This document shows, in pieces, positions 25,165-36,859 of a stretch of DNA of 64,000 nucleotides. Below the pieces are notes generated by a model, which worked only from the letters and a program-made list of their open reading frames with translations, did no database searches and had not been told where the DNA came from. The stretch comes from Hetaerina americana (taxonomy: Eukaryota > Arthropoda > Insecta > Odonata > Calopterygidae), in contig JAKTNV010000078.1 in assembly GCA_022747635.1 (NCBI GenBank), positions 744,001 to 808,000 of the forward strand, in the 5' to 3' direction. Both the position numbers and the translations under genes were made by a program. Position 1 is the stretch's first letter, and each line of letters opens with the position of its first letter.

Positions 25165-25850
25165 GTGTTGTTTAAAAAAGTGGACTACGATGGCCTAATG
25201 TTCGTGCTAGAGCATCAATTTCCTAGTTTTAAGAAAAATTGTAATTCCCGAAATACTGAGGATACGTGGAATCACTCCCTTAAGATCACGGCCTCATCAA
25301 TCAACGATTTCATTTCCAGTAAATTTATAAAAGTAAACACGGAACCTAGATAGCACAACGCGGATGTTGGAAAGGCATTACGACGCCAAAGGCTATGTCA
25401 CGCCAAAATGAAAAATATTGGGGATGAATTCTCTGGCGACAAGAATAATGATATCACTTAAAATTATAAGATATCCTGGGCGAATGCCAAGAATGAATTT
25501 CGGAAAGCGTTATGTTAATTTAAAATAAAAGGTTGGCAAAAAATTTGAAAGAGAATCCAAAAGTATCTTGGTCATGTGTCAGAGAAGTTCAGGGAAATAA
25601 GTTAACTGTTAATTCAAGAAGCAATGATAAAGGCAAAAAAGTAACCAGCAATTTGGAAAAGGCTAACTCATTAAATTCCTTCTTGAAAAGCGTTCGCTAA
25701 TATCTCACAGAATATCTCCGATAGCTTACCAAATCGTGCCGGTCGACCGATGTCCAAAATTGAATACTCATATAATGGATTAGAACGTTTGCTGAAAATA
25801 TCAGCGTATCTCCCTTCTGCAAACGTATATTCCTAAGCTATCGTGTAGAG
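25165..25850 (+). pseudogene. CR1-like LINE relic: linker between endonuclease and RT
   Basis: The + strand reads FKKVDYDGLMFVLEHQFP, then (with frame changes) HNADVGKALRRQRLCHAKM, AKNEFRKAL, NPKVSWSCVREVQGNKLTV and KGKKVTSNLEKANSLNSFL. This is the characteristic order of the region just before the RT domain in CR1/Jockey polyproteins, ending in a [EK]KA..LN.FF.SVF-type box. It stops around LERLLKISAYL, close to where the relic at 19.37 kb begins. No RT palm follows; the next bases are a (TA)n/(CA)n tract. There are several stops, so this is a pseudogene. Confidence 0.8.
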
Positions 25851-25858
25851 TAGATATG

Positions 25859-25888
25859 GCAATATATATATATACACACACACACTCG
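25859..25888. repeat. (TA)n-(CA)n microsatellite
   Basis: A short TA run passes into ACACAC directly after the CR1 relic. Confidence 0.9.
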
Positions 25889-26540
25889 TATGCATACCTT
25901 TTAGAAGGTTTCATTGTAACGCTTTTTTAAAAATTTGGAATGCATTCAAAGCTATGAAATGTATATAATATTGATCAAAGTTCTCTATTAAACAAACAGT
26001 TATACACGTATATTATCGTTCTATAAATCTGCTCTATTCCGCCGTTCCATATGATACTATGCCGTCGTTTCTGATTTTTACATTTGCTACGGGATGAGAA
26101 CTAGCCTCAATTTTATGACTATCGAGTTAATAATTGCGGATGCATACCTGATTCACACATTTGAAATAGAACCTTCGCATAAATAGCATATTGTGCAGCA
26201 GTTGTTCCTCTGACTATTTATTTTGTCCAGTTTGACGAATAAGAGCCAGCAAAAAAATATTAATAGTATGGTTGTTAGCATCCAAGACTGGTGAGGAAAA
26301 TGTGGTTTGGTGGAAGAGTTGAGCAAGATAGGGTCCATTATATAAAGCCGACGAGATGTCGTGCTCCAAACTACCGAACTGATTTGCTCGTAATTCCTTT
26401 TGGCATTTAGAATTTCCAAAACGCTTTTCTTGGCATTGGTCTTTTTGCACACTGATGACAAAGTGAGTCGGTTTCTCGACAACGATTGGAGTCCTTGTCA
26501 TTCCCAATTACCTTAGATGCAGGTATGTCGCGATTCGGTT
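25889..26540. other. No recognised gene
   Basis: Two overlapping frames on the - strand (26153-26482, 109 codons; 26214-26507, 97 codons) cover the same bases and neither shows a domain. Confidence 0.45.
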
Positions 26541-26544
26541 TTCA

Positions 26545-26895
26545 TTAAAGGAGACCGTCGGGCGTTTTAATAGGGTTAAGGCCCGTAACGGGTCTCCTGG
26601 GATCATGAGCGACCCTCTCTAGATAATTGAAAGTGAGCGGGTGGAACGAAGAGCGAAGGATTAGCCCGAAAATTTCAGCAGCGCGAAAAGACAGTGTAAA
26701 TTTCCACGTCGAGGGTGGGAGGGGTACCTGTCTGTGTGCTACGAAGGAGCGAAACGATGTAAGGTGGAAGGAAAGACATGGCAGCACATGAGAAAATACA
26801 TACTCAGCGTAGGAGCTAGTTCGCAGGCGGAGAGCAAACCAGAAAGTAAGGAAAGGAGAATGGTCAGCATGAAACAGGTTTATTCTACGCAGCAA
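26545..26895. other. G+C-raised patch with a 116-codon frame (-)
   Basis: The - strand frame 26545-26895 opens with MLRRINLFHADHSPFLTFWF and is stop-free through a G+C-raised patch. I recognise no family, signal or splice boundary. Low confidence that it is coding. Confidence 0.2.
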
Positions 26896-28090
26896 TGAAA
26901 TAATTTTCGAAACAGCATGAAGTTATCGTAAAATACCCATCCATTTTTGATTTATCAGAAAATGTTCTGCTTCTCTATCTGAACACTTTGAAAGCATAGA
27001 ATATTTGAACCATGGGGAATTGATTTATATAAGTATTTGCGTAAACAAATTAATGAAAAAAAGCCTCAAGTACTATTTTGTTCAATACGCCGAGTTGAGC
27101 TAATAAGTCTTTTCTTTACCGGGAAGAAACCAATATGAATAATTTCATTGCCACTAGGAAAACCAATACCAAAATGATCCCATTTCCTCTCATTAAGCAA
27201 CACAAAAAATTAAGCAATAAAGGAAGGTACTTTAATTCAAACAAATAAAACCAAAACAACTATAAAAACTAGGCAAAAGTATAACATGATGCTATTTTCA
27301 TGACACCAATCAAGGCAGCATGATTAGGATCTTAGAATTCAAACAGGCATTTGGAACATTTAAATGATTAATCACAGAAAATGTAATAATGTAGACATAA
27401 GGTCCTAATTTATGAAAGTATAACCCATAAATCCAAGTTTAATTATGAGAAGTAAGAACCATGACAATATCCATTTGATTTTTCTCGATAAAATCTAATT
27501 GCTCCCCAAATTTTATCTAAAATTAGAATCACGCTTGAAATTGCTAAAAAAAATTGATACTTTAATTGCGTTATCCGCGTAAGTATCTCAAGTTTGTCAG
27601 TATATTTGAACAGAATGAAACGCGTTCTCCTGTCACTAATAATAAAATTGTTATTCAGAATTTTATGGCCGATTAGTAATGATCATATATATAAGTGTGT
27701 AAATACATATATATGTATATATAATACTAATGAATAAATCTATATATACTCCACACCAATTTGCGACGCACAAAATCTACGCTTGGGTGTGAATAATAAA
27801 GATGCTGGCATTTGGAAAAATATGATAGTAGCAGGTTAAAACAAGGACGTAGGCTTATATGGATGATATTAAAATATAAGAAAACAAGAAAAATATGAAA
27901 TACTTCGGCGTTATTTTTCCAAGCATCAATCAAAGGCTACTGGTGGAAAGCGAATTGTAGACATATTTTCCAGAAATAAACTTGGAAGGGTACGCTGCTT
28001 AGCTTCGGCGGCATTGGCGCGGTTAGAAATGGCCAAGGATGCTATGAAGGGAGGATGTCGACCGTACAAAGGTCAGGAATATCACAAAAG
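26896..28090. other. A+T-rich, nothing recognised
   Basis: Very A+T-rich with a short TATATA/TATG run near 27690-27725. No readable relic. Confidence 0.55.
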
Positions 28091-28620
28091 ACGGCAGCGG
28101 TGAGATGAAGGAATATCGGGAGCGGAAGAACGGACGAGATGTGGGGAGGAAAGAGTCACATCCGAAGTAACCGGCCCGGCGGCCGGAGCCCACCCTCCCT
28201 CATTCCCCTTGCAACGCACTAACCCGCACCTTCTTCCCCCCCCGTCTCTCTCTCCCTTCCATCTCCGTCTCTGCTCCGTTCACTTTGATCGGAGAGGCCG
28301 TGTGAATGCGCGCTGGGCAGACACGGGGCCGCCCAACGCCCTCCACCCCATTCCCTCCTCCTTTCTGTGCACATAAAAACCTCCCTAACCAATCCTTTAC
28401 CCTTCGTCAACCACCGAGGTGGTTTCGACAGCCGCCAAAAAAGGCGAACGCTGTCATCATGAGGGAGGGAGTGAGGGAGTATTGGCTGCCGTCGTCTTTG
28501 CTTCTACTCCCACCCCTATACCTGTCGACCTGCGTGCGGTCTCTATTTTTTTAGCGAGCGCTTTTGAAAGGGCTGCCTGCTACGGAGAGCATTTTTGCAG
28601 CATCTCGATCCCGTCCATGG
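28091..28620. other. CpG-rich patch, possible promoter or first exon
   Basis: Dense CG (CCGGCCCGGCGGCCGGAG at 28171-28188, then CCGTGTGAATGCGCGC and GGGGCCGCCC) with a C/T-rich middle is unlike the surroundings. On + an ATG at 28459 (A at -3) opens MREGVREYWLPSSLLLLPPL, a charged start then a hydrophobic run, closing at 28554; it resembles a signal peptide but lacks a clear donor. On - a 63-codon frame is simple-sequence-like. Promoter or 5' exon is a reasonable guess only. Confidence 0.25.
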
Positions 28621-30519
28621 ATTTGTCTTCCTTACTCCCTAGTTACAATATCCTCGAGGTATTCGTTCAATTCTGAATCGATATATTCTGTACGAGACAT
28701 TTACCGAAATTCTGGTGTCATACACCAAGAAAAACAGAAATTCGGAGGAAAATGAAGCAATGAACGATGAATAATTTTTTGCAATAGATGAAGAGTAATA
28801 TTTTTCTGATAATTCTTCGTGGACAATCACGACCGAATTGGATATATATTTCTCCGACAAGACGTCATCTACCTTTTGCGTATTTTAATAGGAAAATACA
28901 GGTTTTACTATTTCACACTTCAATATACAAACTGTGAAAGTGTAAATATAAAGTACTGAGTGAAAGTATAATATAAAGTATATGAGAATTCAATATAAAA
29001 ACTGCCGGAACCGGCTTTAAATTCGGGAAAAAAGCGAGGCTGTAGCCAAGCTAGTGGTAATTTAAGCACATTCGCTTAGATCTATTTTATCACGTTTCTT
29101 CCCAAGTTCCAATTATCACAGTAATAAGAACGTTATGCTTCTTCAAGCCTATGTATCGTTATAAACTGAAAGGAATATTTCAGTTTTCCTGGGATTTTTC
29201 TGGCACAATACAGCTTTCATCTTTTATCACACGGAATTCATTTTCGCCTTCCTGAAAGCTAGGTTTCTATTACACGAGCAGTAAACTCAGATAATTGAAA
29301 GTTTGCACATTTAGAGACCTAAGAATACACTTGAGGCATAAATCCATTATATAGCATCAACGGTAAAACATTTACCAAACCCATATAATTCATGCATACC
29401 TCAGGATAACTCAGGAATATTTATTACCAAAATGAATAAAATGGGCCTTTCTGCCCGACTTTCGCACCGTTTAAGGTGCAAAGAATAAAATTCGTTCCCT
29501 TTGGCAAATTTATTTGAAGGTAATTTTTTTTATATTTAAGCCAAATATATGGAAAGAATTTTTCATCATTTTGTGCCTGCATCCATATTACTATTGCATT
29601 AAATGTTTACGAAAAGAAGAAATTATTAGCCTTATCTCCAATTTATTTTCCACGTATTCGTAATATACTGTCTATTAATTGAGCATAGCTACAATCAACC
29701 ATTGTGACTTTATTTTCTTAGTCTTTAAACGATAAGTCGTATGAGTTCTTGCTTACAAGTCAAATACAAAGTCCGGTCTAGATTAGGACGATCCACAGAA
29801 TTGGTTATTCACGAGTACTTGATATGAATGCCCAGAGAGTGAATAAGACGAGAATTCTCTCAGAACCGTTCCCTTTCCAGCTCTCCTTCAGCATCTTCTC
29901 ATTACATAGATGGAGAGCGAATTCTATTTTAGTGGCTCTAAAGCCTTTGAGAATCATAGAATACGGAGAAGATGATGGTGGCAATAGCAGTCAGGATTAG
30001 CTCTATAGTTAGATGACTACTGAAATGCTCCGTCTTTATTGGTACATTGTGTTCGAGACCATTTTTGGTACTTAAATTATGAGTTATCATTGAATATAAA
30101 TTATTAATCCCAGTAATTACTCTGGAGCTCCATGATTACAAGTCCATTTGCAATTTTATTTATTTGGAAATCACGTCGGTTTTGTATCGTGTCTAAAAAT
30201 AAAGGCTACGTACTAAACACTTAAAAATCAACACACTTCATACTTTTTCTGACCTTAAAATGTGACCTATTCCATCCATCGTTGGTCAATATGCAAATGT
30301 ATTCGCTGATCTGTTGACCCTTACATTAAGGCCTTACGAATAGTGTCGCTTACAATTATGGTGCACCCATGAACTTCATGTACTTACAGTGTAGTGCAAA
30401 AGAGTACTTATATTCTGAGTTAGAAACGGCTTTTCCAAAAAGAAACTAAGAATTTTTATGAATAATGCATTAATAGTATTATTATTGAGTAATCTACCGG
30501 TTAAGGTAGGTTATGAATG
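28621..30519. other. Mostly featureless, with one imperfect tandem duplication
   Basis: At about 28917-28993 a unit containing TTCAATATA.AAACTG, GTGAAAGT and AATATAAAGTA is repeated imperfectly. Elsewhere in the stretch I see short frames only. Confidence 0.5.
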
Positions 30520-31790
30520 GACGCAACTACCTAATAAATATTTTTTGCTTCCTAATAAAACAATCCAGCAACCCACTCTACTCCAAGTCTCTCTTCATCT
30601 CTGTGTCCCTCCTTCCTCCCTTCATCCCGTCCAACATCCCTATCCTGTTCCTGCCGTTTTCTCGTTTGCCTAACATTCTCCCCTCTATTATGGTGTCCAT
30701 CATCCCACTGCTGATCAATACGACCTTTATCTATTTTTCCTGCCTCCCAAGTATTTCTGAAAACAAACTCCTCTCCCCGCCCACCATACCTAGTGCGTCA
30801 TCATTCGTTTCCCTTTCGGTCCATTTCACCCTTCTTTATTCTTCTCCACACCCAAAAGCCTCTGATCTACATCTCTCCCCCAGCTTCAATTACCACGTTT
30901 CCACGCCGCACATAGCTACGGTTCATATCAAAGTATTTACGAGTCTTTTCTTAACATCCTTGCTCAACGTACGCACTGTCATCAATACCTCCTCCTTGTG
31001 ATAGCCTCTTTGCCTAGCGCAATTCTTCTCCAGAATTATTGACTGGCCAGAATATATTTTGACTGATACCCCTTTGAGTCACGTGGCATTTTCAATTTAT
31101 GCCTATGCCTTTTGTGGTGTCTAAACCAAGTAGTTGATGACTAAACCCTGTCTCCTACAGAACTCAAATGCTTTCTCCCCATGGTCATTCTTCGTACCTG
31201 GGAAGTCCCCCACCTCATCGCCATCTTTACCGTTGCTTAACGTCGTATTCCAATCCTGCACCACTATCAAATATTTCCGTGAAGTAACATACGCGATTAT
31301 GTCCTCTAAGTTATCGCGTATTCTATAGACTTTTTCCGTCTTATGTTTACTTGGGGGCATTAATACCTTAACAATGATTCGTCGGTGTGTATTATTATCT
31401 AACTACCACTTCAGTATTTCCTGCTATCTTTCCATCTTACCTCGCATAGAACCAAACTATCCATATTCCCTCTTTCCATCTCTCGCTTAATACGTATTCT
31501 AATTTCCCTCAACATTGTCCTTATATTCCAAGTTCCTACGCTAAATAATTTGGTCTTCTTCTTCTGCGTCTTCTGTCCTGCTGCTGCTGGTTTTCCCTTG
31601 CAAGGGTTTCGTAGGATGATGACCGCGGAAGCCTTGCCTCCCCCGCTGCCGGGCACGCCACACGGCCGATTGAGCCGAGCCCCGTAGTTGCCAGGACTCA
31701 AAATCTCTGTATAGTCCATCACTTTAATCTTGGGAATGATAATTGAGGTGGTTTCCCGTAGCCTTCCTAAATAGTGTGTTTAACGTGACA
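30520..31790 (-). pseudogene. RTE-like retrotransposon with clean internal deletion, copy 3
   Basis: On the - strand, 31790-31411 reads a leader with the AGGCTACGGGAAACCACC box and GARLNRPCGVPGSGG, then KLFSVGTWNIRTML, the standard start of the RTE endonuclease. At 31360-31121 come YLIVVQDWNTTLSNGKDGDE and NDHGEKAFEFCRRQGLV (endonuclease middle), and to ~31045 KRHRHKLKMPRDSKGYQSKY (endonuclease end). The frame then jumps straight to RIALGKEAITRRR, TVRTLSKDVKKRLV and GVETW (~30990-30900) and the C-terminus (GMMDTIIEGRMLGKRENGRN, ~30640). The whole RT palm is missing, a deletion of roughly 1.3 kb judged from the other copies. The 162-codon + strand frame across 30513-31001 is its antisense shadow. 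Not functional. Confidence 0.85.
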
Positions 31791-33289
31791 CCATCACTCA
31801 ATGGCCTCCCAACTGGGGTCAGACGCCTTTGCAGCCGCCTCACTGAGAAAGAGACACTGCGTGGACTACCTTTCGTCTAGCTCCTAACCTTCGACCTATC
31901 TGGCATGGATGACCTTATTAGGAGCATTGCTCCCGACAGCACATCTCTAGGGGTCCTCGGAACGCACAAACTCTTCCACCACGTCATGGTTGTAGTCCAG
32001 GAGAGGGTATTAATGCATGTGATAATTATTTTGAATTTTTTACCGAAATACCGTTTTAATTCATATTTTGTAGAAAACAATTTATTTACATTCTGAGAGA
32101 GAAAAAGATAAATATCCGCCTTTCAAAAATTATTGCATGCATTATATTTATTTCAGCTGGAATTTAATTATTCATTATTCTTCATTCCTACTCACGGTTC
32201 TTGAAAGGAGAAGGATATTTACGTAATTTTAGCTCGTCAACTCTACATATGTGCATGAATGAAGCACCATCTATAGAAGATAACCACGCTGAGATATTGA
32301 ACGAAGGAAGTTAAAATCCTCTTTTACGTAAACAACTATTGTATGGTTGGAAATATGCCGCGGTATTCTTTGACACTGATTAACTGCATTGATATCTGAA
32401 ATTTCTTTACTCATTATTCAGTATTCACACGAAATGATATTGTATTTAAATTTTTAAATCACCGAAACTCTGTCACACCCGTTTAGATTTCTCTCACCTT
32501 CCAATCAAATTATCCTAGAGGAAAAATGTGATGCGCGGCTAATTCTCTGCCATGCCTCTTTCTTCCACGGAAGGTGAGGCTTACTCAGAGACGTCTAATA
32601 TGTTCAATATTTGCTTAATATATAATACATGCTTGGAAAATGCAACTCCTTTGATACATATATCGGAAAGAATGCCTTCCTTAAGACGCTCCATGTTGAG
32701 GTGCTAACTTACATAAATACCGTATTGACTATTTCTTCCCGGTTTTTTGTTAAAGTTACAGTCCTCTTATGATTGGTATTTATGTATGAGCTCGCTCTGG
32801 CATTTCAAATAGATTTGCCGTCAGCATCTTTACCACCATTCTTCTTTAATTAGCCAAGTCAAAATTCTCATTCTATCTCTGCAAATGCTTTCTAAAACAA
32901 AGAGCATCAACATTATAGGAAAAAGTAACAAGAGAAAATAATGCATTCGATTCCTCAGATTGATTTTTAGTCGGAAGACTCAAGTATGAAAAATTAACAT
33001 ATTTGTTTAGTTGTGATGATACTTTCGAGTGATAAAATCGAACATGTATCCTCCAGATTGATTTATTGTAACGAGTAGAGTAGTCCTTCAAAGGTCTGTT
33101 TCATCATTTCCATTCGATGAGCAACCGACGTATTCACCAAGGAAAGACAGCGCATGAAGGGGGAGCTATTTTGAGATATCGGATGTAAAAAATGAATTTT
33201 TTTTTAGGAATCCTCCCCTTTCGTATAACATCAAGGAATAACATATCGATGGACTTTTTTTCTGGTTCCAGCGATCGGATCCGAGGATG
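31791..33289. other. No recognised gene
   Basis: 31791-31990 may still be RTE 5' leader (moderate G+C, GACCCCAGTTGGGAGGCC on the complement). Beyond it the sequence is A+T-rich and unreadable. Confidence 0.45.
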
Positions 33290-33589
33290 AAAGGAAAACT
33301 TTACGCCTATTGCGCAGCTCCCCGTTTCCCAAAGGGAGGAGGCGAGAGAGAGAGGGTGAGACACTCGCACTCTCCCTTGGGATATCTGGTGGAGGAAGTG
33401 ATAAGGCCTGGGAATAAAATCGAGAACTGAGAGCGGCTGAAGGAAGTGCACGAGGGAGGTTGAATAATACTCAGCACGCCGTAAAGGGTGCGCATACGTA
33501 GACGCTACCAACCAGAGACTTCCGTGCGATGCGTAATGGTGACGATAGCGATAGTTGATATCGCAACGGGATAGAGAGTTGCCGAGCAA
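33134..33589 (-). CDS. Unassigned 151-codon open frame
   Basis: This is the longest open frame not explained by a transposon or simple repeat. It starts MLGNSLSRCDINYRYRHH and ends PPSCAVFPW. The first ~100 codons lie in a G+C-raised patch (33290-33600), which lengthens frames by chance; the last third is Lys/Ile/Phe-rich, as expected for A+T-rich DNA. I see no domain, transmembrane pattern or signal peptide, and no splice sites that would embed it in a gene. It is listed for completeness and may be spurious. Confidence 0.12.
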   Translation of the reverse strand: MLGNSLSRCDINYRYRHHYASHGSLWLVASTYAHPLRRAEYYSTSLVHFLQPLSVLDFIPRPYHFLHQISQGRVRVSHPLSLASSLWETGSCAIGVKFSFHPRIRSLEPEKKSIDMLFLDVIRKGRIPKKKFIFYIRYLKIAPPSCAVFPW

Positions 33590-33600
33590 TGCGAAGGGAA

Positions 33601-34195
33601 TTCCATCCTATTTAAATAGCGAGGGTTGATTTTATAATACGTTTCGAATTTTTCGGCATAATAAAGATCTGGATCTTTTCAATCGATAACTATAGGAATG
33701 TATCGCTATCAATCCAACCTTTGATACGGTTGTCGCATTGATGGAATAATGATACACACGCGACTTGTGGAAAATCGTGAATTTGGTAAAAAGTCGGGGA
33801 TTCAAGAATTACGTACCTAATTATGGGGGGAAGGTCGAATTGGGAAGTTGATATGCTATTTGGGAAGTCTGTATGAGAATGTTGATTTACCGATAATATC
33901 GACGTTACTTTTAGTTTTGAGACCATTTCGTGAGACACGTAGCCCAAACCAAGTGTACGTTACGGGGGAAGTCGAAACTATAGTTTTGAACTAACTTAAA
34001 TAATACCTATGGCAAGTTCCGCGATTATGTACGTATGAGGTAGGTACACGTATGATGCAGAAATATCAATGAGATTCAAAACTTCTTTGAGAAAACTTAG
34101 GAAAAGAAAAGGATATTTGTCGGGAAAAATTCGGGAATGAGAATCGATAAAATGAGTGGTCATCCTGGTAATTGAAAGCAGTATGTGCATTGAGG
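33601..34195. other. No recognised feature
   Basis: A+T-rich with two short - strand frames; nothing identified. Confidence 0.5.
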
Positions 34196-34526
34196 CACAT
34201 TGTACGAGTAGTAGTAGTTTTTAGGGGAGGCGACCGACAGCTAAGGTCATTTGCGCCATAGGGGATGGACAGGAAAGGATGAAGGGTGGAGAGAAACCCG
34301 GCGTCGGCATTAGCCTACTCTTTACGAAAGGCGCCAAGGGGTCCGCAGCTTAACGTCCCATCCGACGGACGGCGTACTCACTCAAAGTGCCCTCCACAAA
34401 GCACCTCAAGTAGGGATCGAGATACCTCTGAAAAATATTCAACACCGCCGGGATTTGAACCCGCGCCCTCAGGGTGGGAAGCCAGTACGTTAGCCCCCGC
34501 ACCATCTCGATCCCCACATTGTACGA
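34196..34526 (-). mobile_element. Full-length tRNA-derived SINE, copy 2, with 12-bp target-site duplication
   Basis: The best copy of the family. The direct repeat CACATTGTACGA (34196-34207 and 34515-34526) bounds 34208-34514. On the - strand it starts GGGGATCGAGATGGTGC; the tRNA-like head has a B box reading GGTTCAAATCC (~34455). The body carries CCGTCCGTCGGATGGGACG followed by GTTAAGCTGCGGACCCCTTG, a stem-forming core; then AATGACCTTAGCTGTCGGTC. The 3' tail is CTA/ACT repeats, not poly(A). Low divergence from the 63.2-kb copy in the core and a perfect duplication suggest a fairly young insertion. The 108-codon + strand frame through it is accidental. Confidence 0.92.
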
Positions 34527-34613
34527 ACTTAACCCATTTGACTATCATGAAATGCTATTATGAGAATTTTATTTTGGAGTCTCTGTACCTTCAAAATATT
34601 TACTACGGCTAAC

Positions 34614-34838
34614 TTACCTTTGTATTTTCTTGCCGTGGTTTTTATCATCGAAGCTATATACGAGATACCCAGAGAATATCCCCCTCTGCTTCTTGCGGCT
34701 GGGTCCAAAACCAACACGACGTCCTAAAACCCACTTGTTCCCTTCTCTGCAATTTTCCACTTGCTTCCCATGAATCTGTATGGGGCGCCTCTTCTCCCCC
34801 TGACCCCTTTTATTTCCCCACCGAATCACTAATGCCAC
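34614..34838 (-). CDS. Candidate first exon ending in a strong donor
   Basis: On the - strand a 74-codon frame starts MALVIRWGNKRGQGEKRRPI and ends at AAAG|GTAAGT (junction ~34617/34616), a consensus 5' splice site. Upstream in - strand sense lies a G+C-rich, pyrimidine-biased patch (34690-35100) that could be a promoter. A second frame with the same donor starts MLVLDPAARSRGG (34717). Neither resembles a known domain; the basic composition partly reflects purine-rich DNA. A real 5' exon is possible but unproven. Confidence 0.2.
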   Translation of the reverse strand: MALVIRWGNKRGQGEKRRPIQIHGKQVENCREGNKWVLGRRVGFGPSRKKQRGIFSGYLVYSFDDKNHGKKIQR

Positions 34839-35100
34839 CTAATCCATTGGACCTCTTCCCTCTTCAACCTCCTCTCCTATGTCTCCCGTTCCGCCCTCGC
34901 ACATCATCCCAGACAGCCTTCCATCCATGTCTACAGAGAGCGCGAAGGCTACGGAATTTGCAATTCGTGCGCATCTCCGAATGTGTTTTTCCCCACGCCT
35001 CACCGATTTCCGAGAAATAATCCCCCGTTCAGTCCTGACTGATGGTGTGTTACGGAACGGAATATCAAGCTTAGGAGCCCCAGGGGGAAGCTCTACATTT
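34690..35100. other. Pyrimidine-rich G+C patch
   Basis: C/T-rich on + with many CCTC and CCCTC runs. Two overlapping + frames (34832-35020, 34879-35103) disagree in frame and show no domain. Confidence 0.35.
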
Positions 35101-36809
35101 TAAGAATATTGACAGTTTATGTAAAAATTATCCACTTACATCGCGGTTAAAAGTACGAGCTCTACAACAAAATAAAAGAATAACTACCACCAAAATTATC
35201 GAAAACGACGTTAAAAGCCAAGTTTTCCAAAAAAAGAGTGTGTAGTGGTTATCAAAGTACCTCAGAAATAAATATATAGAAAAAATTTAATTTCTGCGTC
35301 GATACAATTCTGCAAGCAAAGTTTAAGTACTTTATTTCGGCTCTTTTATTAATTTTTCTTAAAACTGTAAATGAAGTGTTAATTCAAAGGAAAAAGATAC
35401 GAGGTAAATCGAAGGAACATGAATAGCGAGGTGCGAGATATCTGGTTTAAAAGAATTTGATTTTATTAATAAAATGTACCAATTATCTTTTCAAAGATAC
35501 CAGTTGACTATTTTCACTTAAAATAATTATTTTAAAATGAATTAATCCACATAATTTTCTGGGCCCCTGATCAAGTTATTTACCATTTTAATTTATTTTT
35601 GAAGCTATTATATAATCCTCTGTTTAGGAGCTTATTTATTCGGAAATTGAATTGAAAGTAAATCTAAAAATACAATGCATTGAACAGAATTGAATTTTAA
35701 AGTTTTTGGGTTTTGGTATAAAAAAACGTTTCATAATTTTGCGAAATGTGAGCTACCTTGTTTGACGTGTATTTATGGATGAGTATGCTATATAATGTTT
35801 TTAATTATTCATAATGAGCATCAAGATATTAATTAAGGCAAACAGGGATGGATGATGCCGCAAATGAAAACCTTTAGAATAAATGAATACATTAAGAACC
35901 TGATGAAACGATAGCTGTGTTTTTTTAATTTATATGAGCCTTAATATTTATGAGGGCTTAATTAGAGAATATTACTAGGCCTCGTGGGGCCAGTGATAAA
36001 CTTGTTGCCAAAAGAGAATAAATCAGAGGAATTTGAGGTCTACATGGCTTTAATTTCGGTGGAAGGTAGTATTAAAGATCAAAGAGAAACTTAAAGACCA
36101 AAGAAGCGATTATTTAACCAGCGGTCAGTTGGGGGTTAAGGAGAGCGGAACACGTTACTGCAAAGCAATATGAGAACATTATTAAAAGAAATGAAAAGTT
36201 TCATGATGGTGGGCTAACAAAGCGTGGATATGTTAAGTGTTCATGGATTTTGGATGCTTTTCGCCTTAGTAAATTTGAGCTCATACCAATTTTTAAAACT
36301 AAAAGATTAATAGAGATGAGTGCCTCGTTGATCACATAAACTTGCTCGTCGATTACCCTAACTATTATTTCTAATTACTACTAATATTTCTTTCTGAAAT
36401 AGTAATAAATGCAATTTGGCAGATATTTAACGATTAAGACTTCATAGGAGAATAAATGTTACGATAAGAGATCATAAAATTGAGCTTTTGTGCTTGTGTT
36501 CGTTTTTGTTTACAGTTACGCATGAATCACCCATTAAATGATATAAAAAGAACTAAAACTGCGGTATCAAAATTAATATATTTTTATCGTGTAATTTATT
36601 ACTCCGACTATTAGCTCAGGCGTGAACAAATTCATTATCAAAAGTTTTTAAAACAAAACGAGATTTTTTATCAAAAACATGCCTTTCCTGTGGGTGCAAC
36701 CTTGTTAAACGAGAATTTTGAGGGATGAAATTGAAAATAATTGGGGTCTATAATCTCGATTGAGAGAAAAACAAAATAATACTTTTAACTATCTCTAGAA
36801 TGGACTACG
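35101..36809. other. A+T-rich, nothing recognised
   Basis: No frame of 60 codons or more and no repeat noticed. Confidence 0.6.
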
Positions 36810-36831
36810 TTCGTGAAAGGAATTTCACGAA
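36810..36831. repeat. Perfect 9-bp-arm hairpin
   Basis: TTCGTGAAA and TTTCACGAA flank a GGAA loop, just upstream of the (TA)n/tRNA-like segment. Confidence 0.7.
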
Positions 36832-36859
36832 ATCAAGGTTCTATTGAATAAATAAATAC

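Noticed and set aside
25859..25888. Telomere- or CRISPR-like tandem array
   Set aside because: It is a plain TA/CA microsatellite; no spacer-repeat pattern anywhere in the window.
30513..31001. 162-codon + strand frame
   Set aside because: It is the antisense of the RTE C-terminal region, whose matching protein segments are readable on the - strand.
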